Below are positions 7,477-16,600 of a stretch of 64,000 nucleotides of DNA, one piece after another (the first letter of the stretch is position 1; each line of letters starts with the position of its first letter). This stretch comes from Billgrantia antri (GTDB lineage: Bacteria; Pseudomonadota; Gammaproteobacteria; Pseudomonadales; Halomonadaceae): NCBI RefSeq assembly GCF_019430905.1, contig NZ_JAHYCA010000006.1, positions 186,001 through 250,000 on the forward strand, read 5' to 3'. A model generated the notes under the pieces. The model worked only from the letters and a program-made list of their open reading frames with translations, searched no databases and was not told where the DNA came from. A program made the translations under genes and the position numbers.

Positions 7477-9108
7477 TCAGGGGTTCTTGATCTCGGCGCC
7501 GGGGCGCAGGTAGAACCACCAGTTCACCACCAGACACACCGCATAGAAGATCGCGAAGCCGTACATGGCGAGCTCGGGGGTACCCATCTTGATCTGCTCG
7601 CCCATCACCCGCGGGGCGATGAAGGCGCCGTAGGCGGCCACGGCGGAGGTCCAGCCCAGCACCGGGCCCTTCTGCTGCTGGTCGAAGATCACGCCGATGG
7701 TGCGGAAGGTGGAACCGTTGCCGATGCCGCTGGCGGCGAACAGCACGATGAACAGCAGCAGGAACATCCAGAAGTACTGGTTGGGGTCGGTGGAGTTGTA
7801 GGCCAGCATCATCACGTAGCCCACGGCGGCCGAGGCGATGACCATGATTACCGAGATGGCCTGGGTGACGATGGAGCCGCCGAGCTTGTCGGAGATCCAG
7901 CCGCCGAGCGGGCGGATCAAGGCGCCGACGAACGGTCCCATCCAGGCCCAGGTCAAAGCGCTGGGGCCGTCCGGGTTGGCCACGCGAGTGATGCTACCGT
8001 CGGCGGCGACTTCCATCATGTTGCCGAAGATGACCGAGATGGAAAGCGGCAGGGCGGCAGAGAAGCCGATGAACGAGCCGAAGGTGGCGATGTAGAGCAC
8101 CGTCATCGACCAGGTGTGCTTGTTGGAGAAGATCGCGAACTGCTTCTGGATGTTGGTGCGGATCTGGCCGGGCATCATGCGCAGCAGGGCCAGGGTCAGG
8201 CCGATGGTCAGCGGCAGGGCGAGCCACATGTTGAGCCAGCCGAGGGCGACCACGCCGATGATCGAGGTGAGAATGCCCACGCCGTAGAGGCCGAGGATCT
8301 TGCCGAAGGCGGCGACCGGATTGCCGGGGTTCGGGGTGATGTCGCGAATGTTGTTCATGCCGAACCAGCCCAGGAAGGCCAGCGGCACCAGGAATACCAG
8401 CCAGATGAAGCCGGCGTTCTGGATCCAGGTGTCGGTGCCTGCCTCGATACGGCCGATCAGGGTGCCGCTGGAGCTCTGCAGCTCCATGGGGCTCCCAGCA
8501 ATGGCGCCGAAGATGCCTATGGTCATCACCAGCGGAATCAGGATCTGCATGGTGGTGACGCCGAAGTTGCCCAGGCCGGCATTCATGCCCAGAGCGTAGC
8601 CCTGCTGCTTCTTCGGATAGAAGGTGGAAATATTGCTCATCGAGCAGGCAAAGTTACCGCCACCGATGCCCGAGAGCAGCGCCAGCGCCTGGAAGACCCA
8701 GAAGGGGGTTTCCGGGTTCATCAGCGCCACGCCGGTGCCTGCGGCCGGCAGCATCAGCAGCGCGGTGGTCAGGAAGATGGTATTGCGCCCGCCGGCGATG
8801 CGGATCATGAACGAGGCGGGAATGCGCAGGGTGGCGCCGGAGAGGCCGGCGATGGCGGTCAGTGTGAAGAGCTGGCTGACCGTGAACGGGAAGCCCAGGT
8901 TCTGCATCTGCGTGGTGATCATGCCCCACATCAGCCACACCGCAAAGCCCATCAGCAGGCTGGGGATTGAGATCCACAGATTGCGTGAAGCGATGCGCTT
9001 GCCCGTTTGTTGCCAGAACTGTTCGTCCTCGACGTCCCAGTGCTCGATGTCGGCATTCTTTGGTCTGCCGGCACCGAGCTTGCCGATATCGGCGCTCGAT
9101 TTAGCCAT
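7477..9108 (-). CDS. narK: NarK nitrate/nitrite transporter, E. coli NarK type (543 aa)
   Basis: Inner-membrane major facilitator closely resembling E. coli NarK along its length: GATLRIPASFMI with the substrate-binding TM2 arginine, GGGNFACSMSNISTFYPKKQQG, the nitrate signature GMNAGLGNFGVTTMQ, YIATFGSFIGFSAALPLS, GPFVGALIRPLGGWISDKLGG with the second arginine, and SGIGNGSTFRTIGVIF. It exchanges or imports nitrate and expels nitrite for the NarGHI enzyme. It is longer than E. coli NarK (463 aa) through an extended N-terminus and an insertion after TM6. The start is fixed by AAGGGG upstream. An FNR/Anr box and NarL-type heptamers lie upstream. Confidence 0.95.
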   Translation of the reverse strand: MAKSSADIGKLGAGRPKNADIEHWDVEDEQFWQQTGKRIASRNLWISIPSLLMGFAVWLMWGMITTQMQNLGFPFTVSQLFTLTAIAGLSGATLRIPASFMIRIAGGRNTIFLTTALLMLPAAGTGVALMNPETPFWVFQALALLSGIGGGNFACSMSNISTFYPKKQQGYALGMNAGLGNFGVTTMQILIPLVMTIGIFGAIAGSPMELQSSSGTLIGRIEAGTDTWIQNAGFIWLVFLVPLAFLGWFGMNNIRDITPNPGNPVAAFGKILGLYGVGILTSIIGVVALGWLNMWLALPLTIGLTLALLRMMPGQIRTNIQKQFAIFSNKHTWSMTVLYIATFGSFIGFSAALPLSISVIFGNMMEVAADGSITRVANPDGPSALTWAWMGPFVGALIRPLGGWISDKLGGSIVTQAISVIMVIASAAVGYVMMLAYNSTDPNQYFWMFLLLFIVLFAASGIGNGSTFRTIGVIFDQQQKGPVLGWTSAVAAYGAFIAPRVMGEQIKMGTPELAMYGFAIFYAVCLVVNWWFYLRPGAEIKNP

Positions 9109-9156
9109 GACGTTTCCCCTTCGTGATTTGACTGATCCCGCCTTGCGACATCCGCC

Positions 9157-9170
9157 CTGATCGGGATCAA
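9157..9170 (-). promoter_or_regulatory. FNR/Anr-type box upstream of narK
   Basis: On the minus strand TTGAT-CCCG-ATCAG, one mismatch to TTGAT-N4-ATCAA. Its centre is about 55 bp before the narK start, compatible with a -41.5 activator position and a short leader. The Crp/Fnr regulator at 23083 is one candidate to bind it. Confidence 0.65.
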
Positions 9171-9257
9171 TTCAGGATCGGTTGCAGCAAAGATACGTCG
9201 CGCGAAAGGGGGGCGAAACCGCTCGAAATTACCGGAAAATCAGTCAGGTACCACTTG

Positions 9258-9281
9258 AGGGGTAGCAGGGGTAGGGAGGTA
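9258..9281 (-). promoter_or_regulatory. Cluster of NarL-type heptamers upstream of narK
   Basis: AGGGGTA at 9258-9264 and again at 9267-9273 both match the NarL heptamer complement AKRRGTA exactly; GGAGGTA at 9275-9281 misses by one base. They are direct repeats 9 and 8 bp apart, about 100 bp upstream of the FNR box, as in E. coli nitrate promoters where NarL sites lie upstream of the FNR site. Confidence 0.5.
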
Positions 9282-9322
9282 AGTGTTTGTTTTTACAAGA
9301 CGGAGTGCGAGCAAAGGACACG

Positions 9323-9344
9323 AAAAAGGCGCCTTGCCGGCGCC
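9323..9344 (-). terminator. Terminator of narXL
   Basis: On the minus strand GGCGCC, a 5-base loop, GGCGCC and then TTTTT; the stem occupies 9328-9344. It lies about 50 bp after the narL stop and separates narXL from the narK promoter. Confidence 0.65.
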
Positions 9345-9393
9345 CAGGAGTCTTTGGAGGTATCCACACAGAACCTTCTCTACCCATTGCTCG

Positions 9394-10062
9394 CTATCGG
9401 GCATCGATGCCTTCCTGCACGGCCCACACGGCCGCCTCCACCCGCGAGCGCAGGTTGAGCTTTTTCAGCAGGTGCTTGACGTGTACCTTGACCGTGCCTT
9501 CGGTGATGTCGAGCTTGCGCGCGATCAGCTTGTTGGAGAGGCCGGCGGCCAGTTCGCGCAGGATCTCGCGCTCGCGCTGGGTCAGGCTGTGGATGTCCGG
9601 CGTCGCGGGTGCCGCGCGCTGGTTGCGCAGCGCCTCGGCGAGCAGCGCAGTGAGACTCTCGCTGACCACCATGCGCCCCAGCGCCGCCTGGCGCAGCTGG
9701 CGCACCATCTCTTCGGGCTCCATGTCCTTGAGCAGATAGCCGTCGGCACCGCCGCGCAGGGCGGCTACCAGATCCTCTTCGTGGTCGGAGACGGTGAACA
9801 TCACGATGCGACCGGCGTAGCCCGACTCGCGTAGCGCCTTCAGCGTCTGGATACCGTCCATGCCGGGCATGTTGAGGTCGAGCAGGATCATGTCCGGATC
9901 GAGCTCAGCGGCCAGGCGCACGCCCTGTGTCGGCTCGCCGGTATCGCCGACGAGCTGGAGGTCATCCTCCAGCTCGAGCAATTGGGCCACGCCGCGGCGC
10001 AACAGCGGGTGGTCGTCGATGATCAGGATACTGGCGGGGGTCTCGCTGACTGACTGGCCCAT
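9394..10062 (-). CDS. narL: Nitrate/nitrite response regulator NarL (222 aa)
   Basis: Receiver domain (about residues 11-125) with the acidic pair D16/D17, the phosphoacceptor Asp62 in [13 protein letters not shown] and the KD lysine in [12 protein letters not shown] linker is followed by a LuxR-type helix-turn-helix (about 155-215) with [25 protein letters not shown] and [15 protein letters not shown]. NarL activates nitrate respiration genes at TACYYMT-like heptamers. It follows narX by 6 bp, so both are one transcript. The family is certain; NarL rather than NarP is chosen because narX and nar structural genes adjoin. Confidence 0.95.
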   Translation of the reverse strand: MGQSVSETPASILIIDDHPLLRRGVAQLLELEDDLQLVGDTGEPTQGVRLAAELDPDMILLDLNMPGMDGIQTLKALRESGYAGRIVMFTVSDHEEDLVAALRGGADGYLLKDMEPEEMVRQLRQAALGRMVVSESLTALLAEALRNQRAAPATPDIHSLTQREREILRELAAGLSNKLIARKLDITEGTVKVHVKHLLKKLNLRSRVEAAVWAVQEGIDAR

Positions 10063-10068
10063 GATGTC

Positions 10069-11961
10069 TCAGTTTCCTTGGTCGTGAAGGGTCGATGGTT
10101 CGGCGGGCTGGCGGCTGATCAGGCGCGCCGTCTGCGGGGTGAAGGTCACCTCGATACAGGTGCCGCCCGTGGTGCGATTGGAGAGTTTCAGCTCGCCGCC
10201 CAGGGTGTGGGCACGGTCGCGCATGATCACCAGTCCGTAGTGCATCGGCGGCGAGTCGCTATCGGCCAGGCCGATGCCGTCGTCCTCTATACGCAGCGTA
10301 ATTCGGGCGTGGTGGAAATCCACCGTTACCGCGGCCCAGTGGGCCTGGGCATGCTTGTGCGTATTGCTCAGCGCCTCGCGGGCGATCTGCAGGACATGGA
10401 TCTCCTCGTTGGGGTTGAGCAGGTGGGGCGGCACGTCGTAGTGCATTTCCACCGGGGCGCCCATGCGCTCGGCGAACTCTTCGGTGGTCTGCCGCAGCGC
10501 CGTCTGCAGGCCCGGCCCCTCGAGCTTCAGGCGGAAGGTGGTCAGCAGCTCGCGCAGCTGGCGATAGGCGCTGTTGAGTCCGGTGCGCAGCTCATCGAAC
10601 ACCGCCGCCTGCGCCTCGCGCGGGGCGTCCTTGGCCTGCATGCGTTCCAGCCGCGCCACCTGCATCTTGAGGTAGGAAAGCGACTGCGCCAGTGAGTCGT
10701 GCAGCTCCCGGGCGATGATGGTGCGCTCGTTCATCAGCGAGACCTGCTGCTCCTCCTCGATGCGGCGCTGCAGATAGACCGCCGTGGCCAGCTGGTCGGC
10801 GAGGGCATTGAGCAGGCGGCGCACGCTGTCGGAGAGCGGCTGCTCCTTGGGATACCAGATCTCCAGGGTGCCGAGCATTTCGTCGCCGACGCTCACCGGC
10901 AGCAGCACGCATTCGCCCTCCTCGGTATCGGAGAGGCGAATGGGCCGGGGAGCGATCAGGCAGGCATGGCAATCGTGATCGCGGCAGTAGTCGGGGCGCC
11001 TTGCTGAGTGTGTGGCGAGGATCGGAATCGGACGGTCGTCGTGTGGGTCGTTGAGCAGCAACCGAATGGGCCCGATCTCGAGCAGTTGTTCGACCTGGCG
11101 CAGCATCGGCGCGGCGCTGGCGCACAGATCGTTGCCGCCTCCGTAGAGCCAGCGGCTGCCGTCGTGCAGTACCTGCATCACCTGACTGCTGCGCTCCAGT
11201 TCCCGGGTCTTGCGCTTGACCCGTTCCTCGAGGTCGGCGTAGCTGGTGCCGAGCTCCTCGGCCATGCCGTCGAAGGTGCGGCCCAGCAGTGCCAGCTCAT
11301 CGGCGCCCTTGAGGCGGGTACGCACGGTGAAGTTGTGGCGCGCCGCCTCCCCGGCCAGCACCATCAACTGGCGCAGCGGTGCCACCAGGTTGTGGCGTAT
11401 GTCATACAGCGCGATGGCGACGACTACCGCCGTAAGCCCCAGGAAAAGGATCTGAAGGGCGCTGAGCAGGCGGATCTTGGCCTCAGTGTTCTGCTCGAGC
11501 TGGGTGACCATGCGGTCGATCTCGCCCACCAGGCCGTCGAGGGTGCGGTTGAGCGACTCGATGTCCACCGAGCGGCTGTCGACGGCCTCGTTGACCTCCG
11601 GGGCCAGCTCGTTGTGCCAGCGCGACAGCACCAGGCGGTATTGTCGCCTGAGGTCATGGGCTTCGGATACGGGAATGGCGCCGGTCAGCTCGTCGCTCTC
11701 CAGGCGCTCCTCGAAGCGGCGCTTGAGCACGTGCACCGCCGCCTGGTGCTCCATCGAGGGGTGGCGCTCGTAACGCTGCAGGGCGGCGACGATCTGGTAG
11801 GTATTCATGCGCAGCGAGCCGGCGACGTTGATCGCCGCGGCATCGCCGCGGCTGCCGCCGGCTACCGCCATGGTTACCACGATGCTGATCAGGGCCATGG
11901 CGCTGATCGCCAGCAGCGAAGCCACGATGCGGGCCACGAGGGAGCGTTGCAGCAGTTTCAA
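10069..11961 (-). CDS. narX: Nitrate/nitrite sensor histidine kinase NarX (630 aa)
   Basis: Two membrane segments (about residues 10-32 and 163-185) flank a periplasmic sensor domain that contains the P-box, INVAGSLRMNTYQIVAAL, the nitrate-binding helix of NarX/NarQ. A HAMP domain follows, then a GAF-like central module with the cysteine cluster YCRDHDCHAC, the HisKA_3 dimerisation box RTIIARELHDSLAQSL with the phosphorylated histidine, and a HATPase domain with NTHKHAQAHWAAV and EDDGIGL. The start is TTG, preceded by GGAG; no better start exists nearby. It is divergent from the transporter at 12132, with 170 bp between them. Confidence 0.95.
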   Translation of the reverse strand: MKLLQRSLVARIVASLLAISAMALISIVVTMAVAGGSRGDAAAINVAGSLRMNTYQIVAALQRYERHPSMEHQAAVHVLKRRFEERLESDELTGAIPVSEAHDLRRQYRLVLSRWHNELAPEVNEAVDSRSVDIESLNRTLDGLVGEIDRMVTQLEQNTEAKIRLLSALQILFLGLTAVVVAIALYDIRHNLVAPLRQLMVLAGEAARHNFTVRTRLKGADELALLGRTFDGMAEELGTSYADLEERVKRKTRELERSSQVMQVLHDGSRWLYGGGNDLCASAAPMLRQVEQLLEIGPIRLLLNDPHDDRPIPILATHSARRPDYCRDHDCHACLIAPRPIRLSDTEEGECVLLPVSVGDEMLGTLEIWYPKEQPLSDSVRRLLNALADQLATAVYLQRRIEEEQQVSLMNERTIIARELHDSLAQSLSYLKMQVARLERMQAKDAPREAQAAVFDELRTGLNSAYRQLRELLTTFRLKLEGPGLQTALRQTTEEFAERMGAPVEMHYDVPPHLLNPNEEIHVLQIAREALSNTHKHAQAHWAAVTVDFHHARITLRIEDDGIGLADSDSPPMHYGLVIMRDRAHTLGGELKLSNRTTGGTCIEVTFTPQTARLISRQPAEPSTLHDQGN

Positions 11962-12131
11962 GAAGGGCGAACTCCGTCAAATGTCGGTCCTGGGGACACT
12001 ATACCCCAAGGGGCGGCATGCTACCGGGTGTGGTGCGACGCTGCTACCAAAGAGGTACCTCGCATGCCCTTTTGACCCTGTCCGGTAGGCGAACGAGAAT
12101 CTCTACGACCACGCCACGAGGCCCACCGTTC
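11962..12131. promoter_or_regulatory. Divergent narX / transporter intergenic region
   Basis: It holds one exact NarL heptamer complement (AGAGGTA, 12051-12057) and near-matches TACCCCA (12002-12008) and TACCTCG (12056-12062), but no 7-2-7 pair and no FNR box. A palindromic TACCCCAAGGGG-like stretch lies near 12002-12013. Regulation by NarL is possible; the evidence is weak. Confidence 0.3.
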
Positions 12132-13409
12132 ATGACGTCCGCCGAAAAAGCCCCCGTCGTGGGCCAGCAGGTTGACTATCGCTCGCTGGTGGTCGTGCTG
12201 CTGTCGCCACTGGCCTTCGCCCTGGTGTTCGCCAGCTGGACCATTTTCGCCGTGCTCGGCATCGAGCTGAAGCAGGGGCTGGGCTTCGGTGAAGTGCAGT
12301 TCGCCGTGCTGCTGGCCATGCCGATGTTCACCGGCGCGCTCTCCGCGCTGCCGCTGGCGGCGCTGGCGCGCCTGGTGGGCGGCCGGCGGGTGATGATCGG
12401 CTGCCTGCTTTGGATCTGTCCTCTGCTGTGGGCCATCGCTCACTCCAGTGATTACTGGGAGTTTCTGCTCGCCGGCGCCGGCCTGGGGGTGGGCGCCGGC
12501 TCGCTGGCCGCAGGGCTGGTCTACGTCGCGGCGCTGTGCCCGCGGCGACACGCCGGCCTGGCGCTGGGGCTCTACGGCGCCGGCATGCTCGGTGCCGGGC
12601 TTACCTACTTCCTGCTGCCCTTGATCAGCCAGGCCTACGGCTGGCCCATGGCGCCCAAGCTCTACCTGCTGCCGATCGGGCTGGTGGCGCTGCTGCTGTG
12701 GGTATTTGCCGAGGAGTCGCCGCGACAGCCGGGAGCGCTGGGTGCCGGGGTTGGCGCGGCGCTCCCGGGCGGGCTGCCATCCCCCGCGGCGTGCCGCCTG
12801 GCGCTTTACTACAGCTTCTTCTACGGCACTTTCGTGGCACTGGCGCTGTGGCTGCCCGCCTACCTCATGGCGCAGTATGGCCTCTCGCTGATGGCCGCGG
12901 CTCTGTGGGCGCTGCTGTTCACCCTCCCCGGCGGGCTGGGGCAGATCCTCGGCGGGGCCTTGGCCGACCGGCGCGACTTTCGCGATCTGCGCTGGTGGGT
13001 CAGCGCCTGCGTGATGGCCTGTCTGTTCCTGCTCTCCTATCCCGACTTCACCATGCAGATCCACGGCGTGCACGGCGATCTCACGCTGGACTTCTCTATG
13101 CCGCTGGGCGGCTTTGCCGCGCTGCTCGCTACGATGGGGCTGGCCATGGGCATCGGTCAGGGCAGCCTGATGTGCCTGATCCATCGCGACCACGGCGACG
13201 ACATGGTGCGCTCGGGCGGCCTTGCGCTGGCGCTGGGGGGGCTGTTTGCCGCCGTGCTGCCGCTGATGTTCGTGCTCGGCAACGAGTGGATCGGCGTGCG
13301 CACCGCCGGCTTCATGTTCCTCTATGCGGCGCTCGCGGTGTGCATGCTGGTCATGCTCTGGGAAGTGGGCAACCGCTCCCGCTCCGACTCGCTGCACGGA
13401 AGGGACTAA
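12132..13409 (+). CDS. NNP-like major facilitator, third nitrate/nitrite transporter candidate (425 aa)
   Basis: Twelve predicted membrane segments. The TM2-TM3 loop LVGGRRVMIGC and the TM5 stretch ALGLYGAGMLGAGLTYFLLPLI occupy the position of the NNP nitrate signature but are divergent from it. The C-terminal half has GGLGQILGGALADRRDFRDLRWW. The ATG at 12132 (MTSAEK) is preferred; an in-frame upstream ATG at 12018 would add a basic, non-membrane extension with no support. It is divergent from narX and 197 bp before narG, so a nitrite export or nitrate import role is inferred from context. Confidence 0.75.
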   Translation: MTSAEKAPVVGQQVDYRSLVVVLLSPLAFALVFASWTIFAVLGIELKQGLGFGEVQFAVLLAMPMFTGALSALPLAALARLVGGRRVMIGCLLWICPLLWAIAHSSDYWEFLLAGAGLGVGAGSLAAGLVYVAALCPRRHAGLALGLYGAGMLGAGLTYFLLPLISQAYGWPMAPKLYLLPIGLVALLLWVFAEESPRQPGALGAGVGAALPGGLPSPAACRLALYYSFFYGTFVALALWLPAYLMAQYGLSLMAAALWALLFTLPGGLGQILGGALADRRDFRDLRWWVSACVMACLFLLSYPDFTMQIHGVHGDLTLDFSMPLGGFAALLATMGLAMGIGQGSLMCLIHRDHGDDMVRSGGLALALGGLFAAVLPLMFVLGNEWIGVRTAGFMFLYAALAVCMLVMLWEVGNRSRSDSLHGRD

Positions 13410-13606
13410 CCCCTTTCTCGGGGCCTTCTATCACCTTGTGGGTAGAGCGGGTGTATATGGAGGTAACCGGGCAGTAATTCCCGCTTCGATCCCCCAGAAT
13501 CCTCTTCAAGCACCTGCCTGACGGTCGTGTCGAACACGTCGCGCGACCCGGCAGGCGGGGTGGCCCGGGCGGCCACGCATCACATCAAGGAGCCTGGAGA
13601 TCGACC
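13410..13606 (+). promoter_or_regulatory. narG leader region
   Basis: The 197-bp gap before narG has GTGGGTA (13439-13445) and GGAGGTA near 13460, each one mismatch from the NarL heptamer complement. No FNR box was found. A CATCAAGGAGCC ribosome site precedes the narG ATG. narGHJI may be expressed from here, from upstream, or from both. Confidence 0.3.
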
Positions 13607-16600
13607 ATGAGTCACTTCTTAGATCGGCTGAATTTCTTCCGCAAGGCGCGCGAACCCTTCGCCAACGGCCATGGCGAGACCCGCGAGGAGTCCCGTGGCT
13701 GGGAGGACGGCTACCGTCAGCGCTGGCAGCACGACAAGGTCGTGCGCTCCACCCACGGCGTGAACTGCACCGGCTCCTGCAGCTGGAAGATCTACGTCAA
13801 GAACGGCCTGGTCACCTGGGAGACCCAGCAGACCGACTATCCGCGCACCCGCCCGGACCTGCCCAACCATGAGCCACGGGGCTGCCCGCGCGGCGCCAGC
13901 TACTCCTGGTACATGTACAGCGCCAACCGCCTCAAGTACCCGCTGATCCGCAAGCCGCTGCTCAAGCTGTGGCGCGAGGCCAAGCAGCAGCATGGCGACC
14001 CGGTCGACGCCTGGGCCTCCATCGTCGAGGACCCGGCCAAGGCCAAGCAGTACAAGCGTGCCCGCGGCATGGGCGGCTTCGTACGCGCCGACTGGGACGA
14101 GCTCAACGAGCTGATCGCCTCGTCCAACGTCTACACCGCCAAGCAATACGGTCCCGACCGCGTCATCGGCTTCTCGCCGATCCCCGCCATGTCGATGGTC
14201 AGCTACGCCTCCGGCGCCCGCTACCTGTCGCTGATCGGCGGCGTCTGCCTGTCGTTCTACGACTGGTACTGCGACCTGCCGCCGGCCAGCCCGCAGACCT
14301 GGGGCGAGCAGACCGACGTGCCCGAGTCGGCCGACTGGTACAACTCCGGCTATATCATTGCCTGGGGCTCCAACGTGCCCCAGACCCGGACCCCGGACGC
14401 TCACTTCTTCACCGAGGTGCGCTACAAGGGCACCAAGACCGTCTCCATCACCCCCGACTATGCCGAGGTGTCCAAGCTCACCGACGAGTGGCTGTCGGTC
14501 AAGCAGGGTACCGATGCCGCCCTGGCCATGGCCATGGGCCACGTCATCCTCAAGGAATTCCACCTCGACAAGCCCAGCGCCTACTTCACCGAGTACGTGC
14601 GCAAGTACTCCGACATGCCCTTCCTAGTCGAGCTGGAAGCGCGTGAGGACGGCAGCTTAGTGCCCGGCAAGCAGCTGCGTGCCAGCGACTTCGATGCCAA
14701 CCTGGGCCAGGACAACAACCCCGAGTGGAAGACCGTGGCGTGGGACGAGACCCGCGACCAGCTGGTGGTGCCGCGCGGCTCCATCGGCTTCCGCTGGGGC
14801 GAGGATGGCAAGTGGAACCTCGAGCCGCGCGACGCCGACGGCGAGGAGATCCACCCGCTGCTGACGCTGGCCGAGCACCACGACGACGTGGCCAAGGTGG
14901 CATTCCCCTACTTCGGCGGCATCGCCCACGAGCACTTCGACCACGTGGCCGGCAACGAGCTGCTGTTCCACAGCCTGCCCGCCAAGCGCCTGAAGAAGGC
15001 CGATGGCAGCGACGTGCTGGCGGTCACCGTTTTCGACCTCATGTGCGCCAACTACGGCATCGATCGCGGCTTCGGTGAAGACGACGGCGCCCGCTCGCTG
15101 GACGAGGTCAAGCCCTACACCCCGGCGTGGCAGGAGAAGATCACCGGCGTGCCCGCCGAGCAGGTCACCCGCATCGCCCGTGAGTTCGCCGACAACGCCG
15201 ACAAGACCCAGGGTCGCAGCATGGTCATCGTGGGCGCCGCGATGAACCACTGGTACCACATGGACATGAACTACCGCGGCCTGATCAACATGCTGATCAT
15301 GTGCGGCTGTATCGGCCAGAGCGGTGGCGGCTGGGCCCACTACGTGGGGCAGGAGAAGCTGCGCCCGCAAACCGGCTGGACCCCGCTGGCCTTTGGCCTC
15401 GACTGGCAGCGTCCGCCGCGCCACATGAACGGTACCTCGTTCTTCTACAACCACTCCTCGCAGTGGCGCTACGAGAAGCTGCAGGTCAAGGAGATCCTCT
15501 CGCCGCTGGCCAACCCGGCCGACTACAGCGGCAGCCTGATCGACTTCAACGTGCGTTCCGAGCGCATGGGCTGGCTGCCCTCCGCGCCGCAGCTCGGCAC
15601 CAACCCGCTGCGCCTGGCCGAGAAGGCCAAGGCCGCCGGGCTCTCCACCGCCGACTACGCTGTCCAGCAGCTCAAGAGCGGCGAGCTGGCGTTCGCCGCC
15701 GAGGATCCGGACAGCCCGCAGAACTTCCCGCGTAACATGTTCATCTGGCGCTCCAACCTGCTGGGCAGCTCGGGCAAGGGCCACGAGTACATGCTCAAGT
15801 ACCTGCTGGGGACCCGTCACGGTATCCAGGGCAAGGACCTGGGCGAGATGGGCGGCGTGAAGCCGGAAGAGGTGAAGTGGCACGACGAGGCGCCGGAGGG
15901 CAAGGTCGACCTGGTGGTCACTCTGGACTTCCGCATGTCTTCCACCTGTCTCTATTCGGACATCGTGCTGCCGACGGCGACCTGGTACGAGAAGAACGAC
16001 CTCAACACCTCGGACATGCACCCGTTCATCCACCCGCTGACCGCGGCCACCGACCCGGCGTGGGAATCACGCAGTGACTGGGACATCTACAAGGGCATCG
16101 CCAAGGCCTTCTCCAAGGTCTGCGTGGGGCACCTGGGCGAGGAGACCGACCTGGTTACCCTGCCGCACCAGCACGACTCCCCCGCCGAGCTGGCCCAGCC
16201 CGAAGTGAAGGACTGGAAGAAGGGCGAGTGCGAACCGATCCCCGGCAAGACCATGCCGGCGCTGATCGAGGTCAAGCGCAACTATCCGGAAACCTACGAG
16301 CGCTTCACCTCCGTGGGTCCGCTGCTCGAGACCATCGGCAACGGCGGCAAGGGCATCGCCTGGAACACCGAGTCCGAGGTCGAGCTGCTCGGCAAGCTCA
16401 ACTACCGCAAGACCGAAGGCCCCGCCAAGGGCCGGCCGAAGATCGACAGCGCCATCGACGCCGCCGAGATGATCCTGACCCTGGCGCCGGAGACCAACGG
16501 CCACGTGGCGGTCAAGGCGTGGGGCGCACTGTCCAAGATCACCGGGCGCGACCACACCCACCTGGCGATCAACAAGGAAGAGGAGAAGATCCGCTTCCGC

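Noticed and set aside
11994..12013. Palindrome-like CCCC/GGGG stretch before narX considered as a terminator or operator
   Set aside because: The arms are short and irregular, and there is no T run.
12044..12057. Possible 7-2-7 NarL site TACC...GGTA in the narX upstream region
   Set aside because: The arms are too close (13 bp in all) to be a 7-2-7 pair; only one heptamer is exact.
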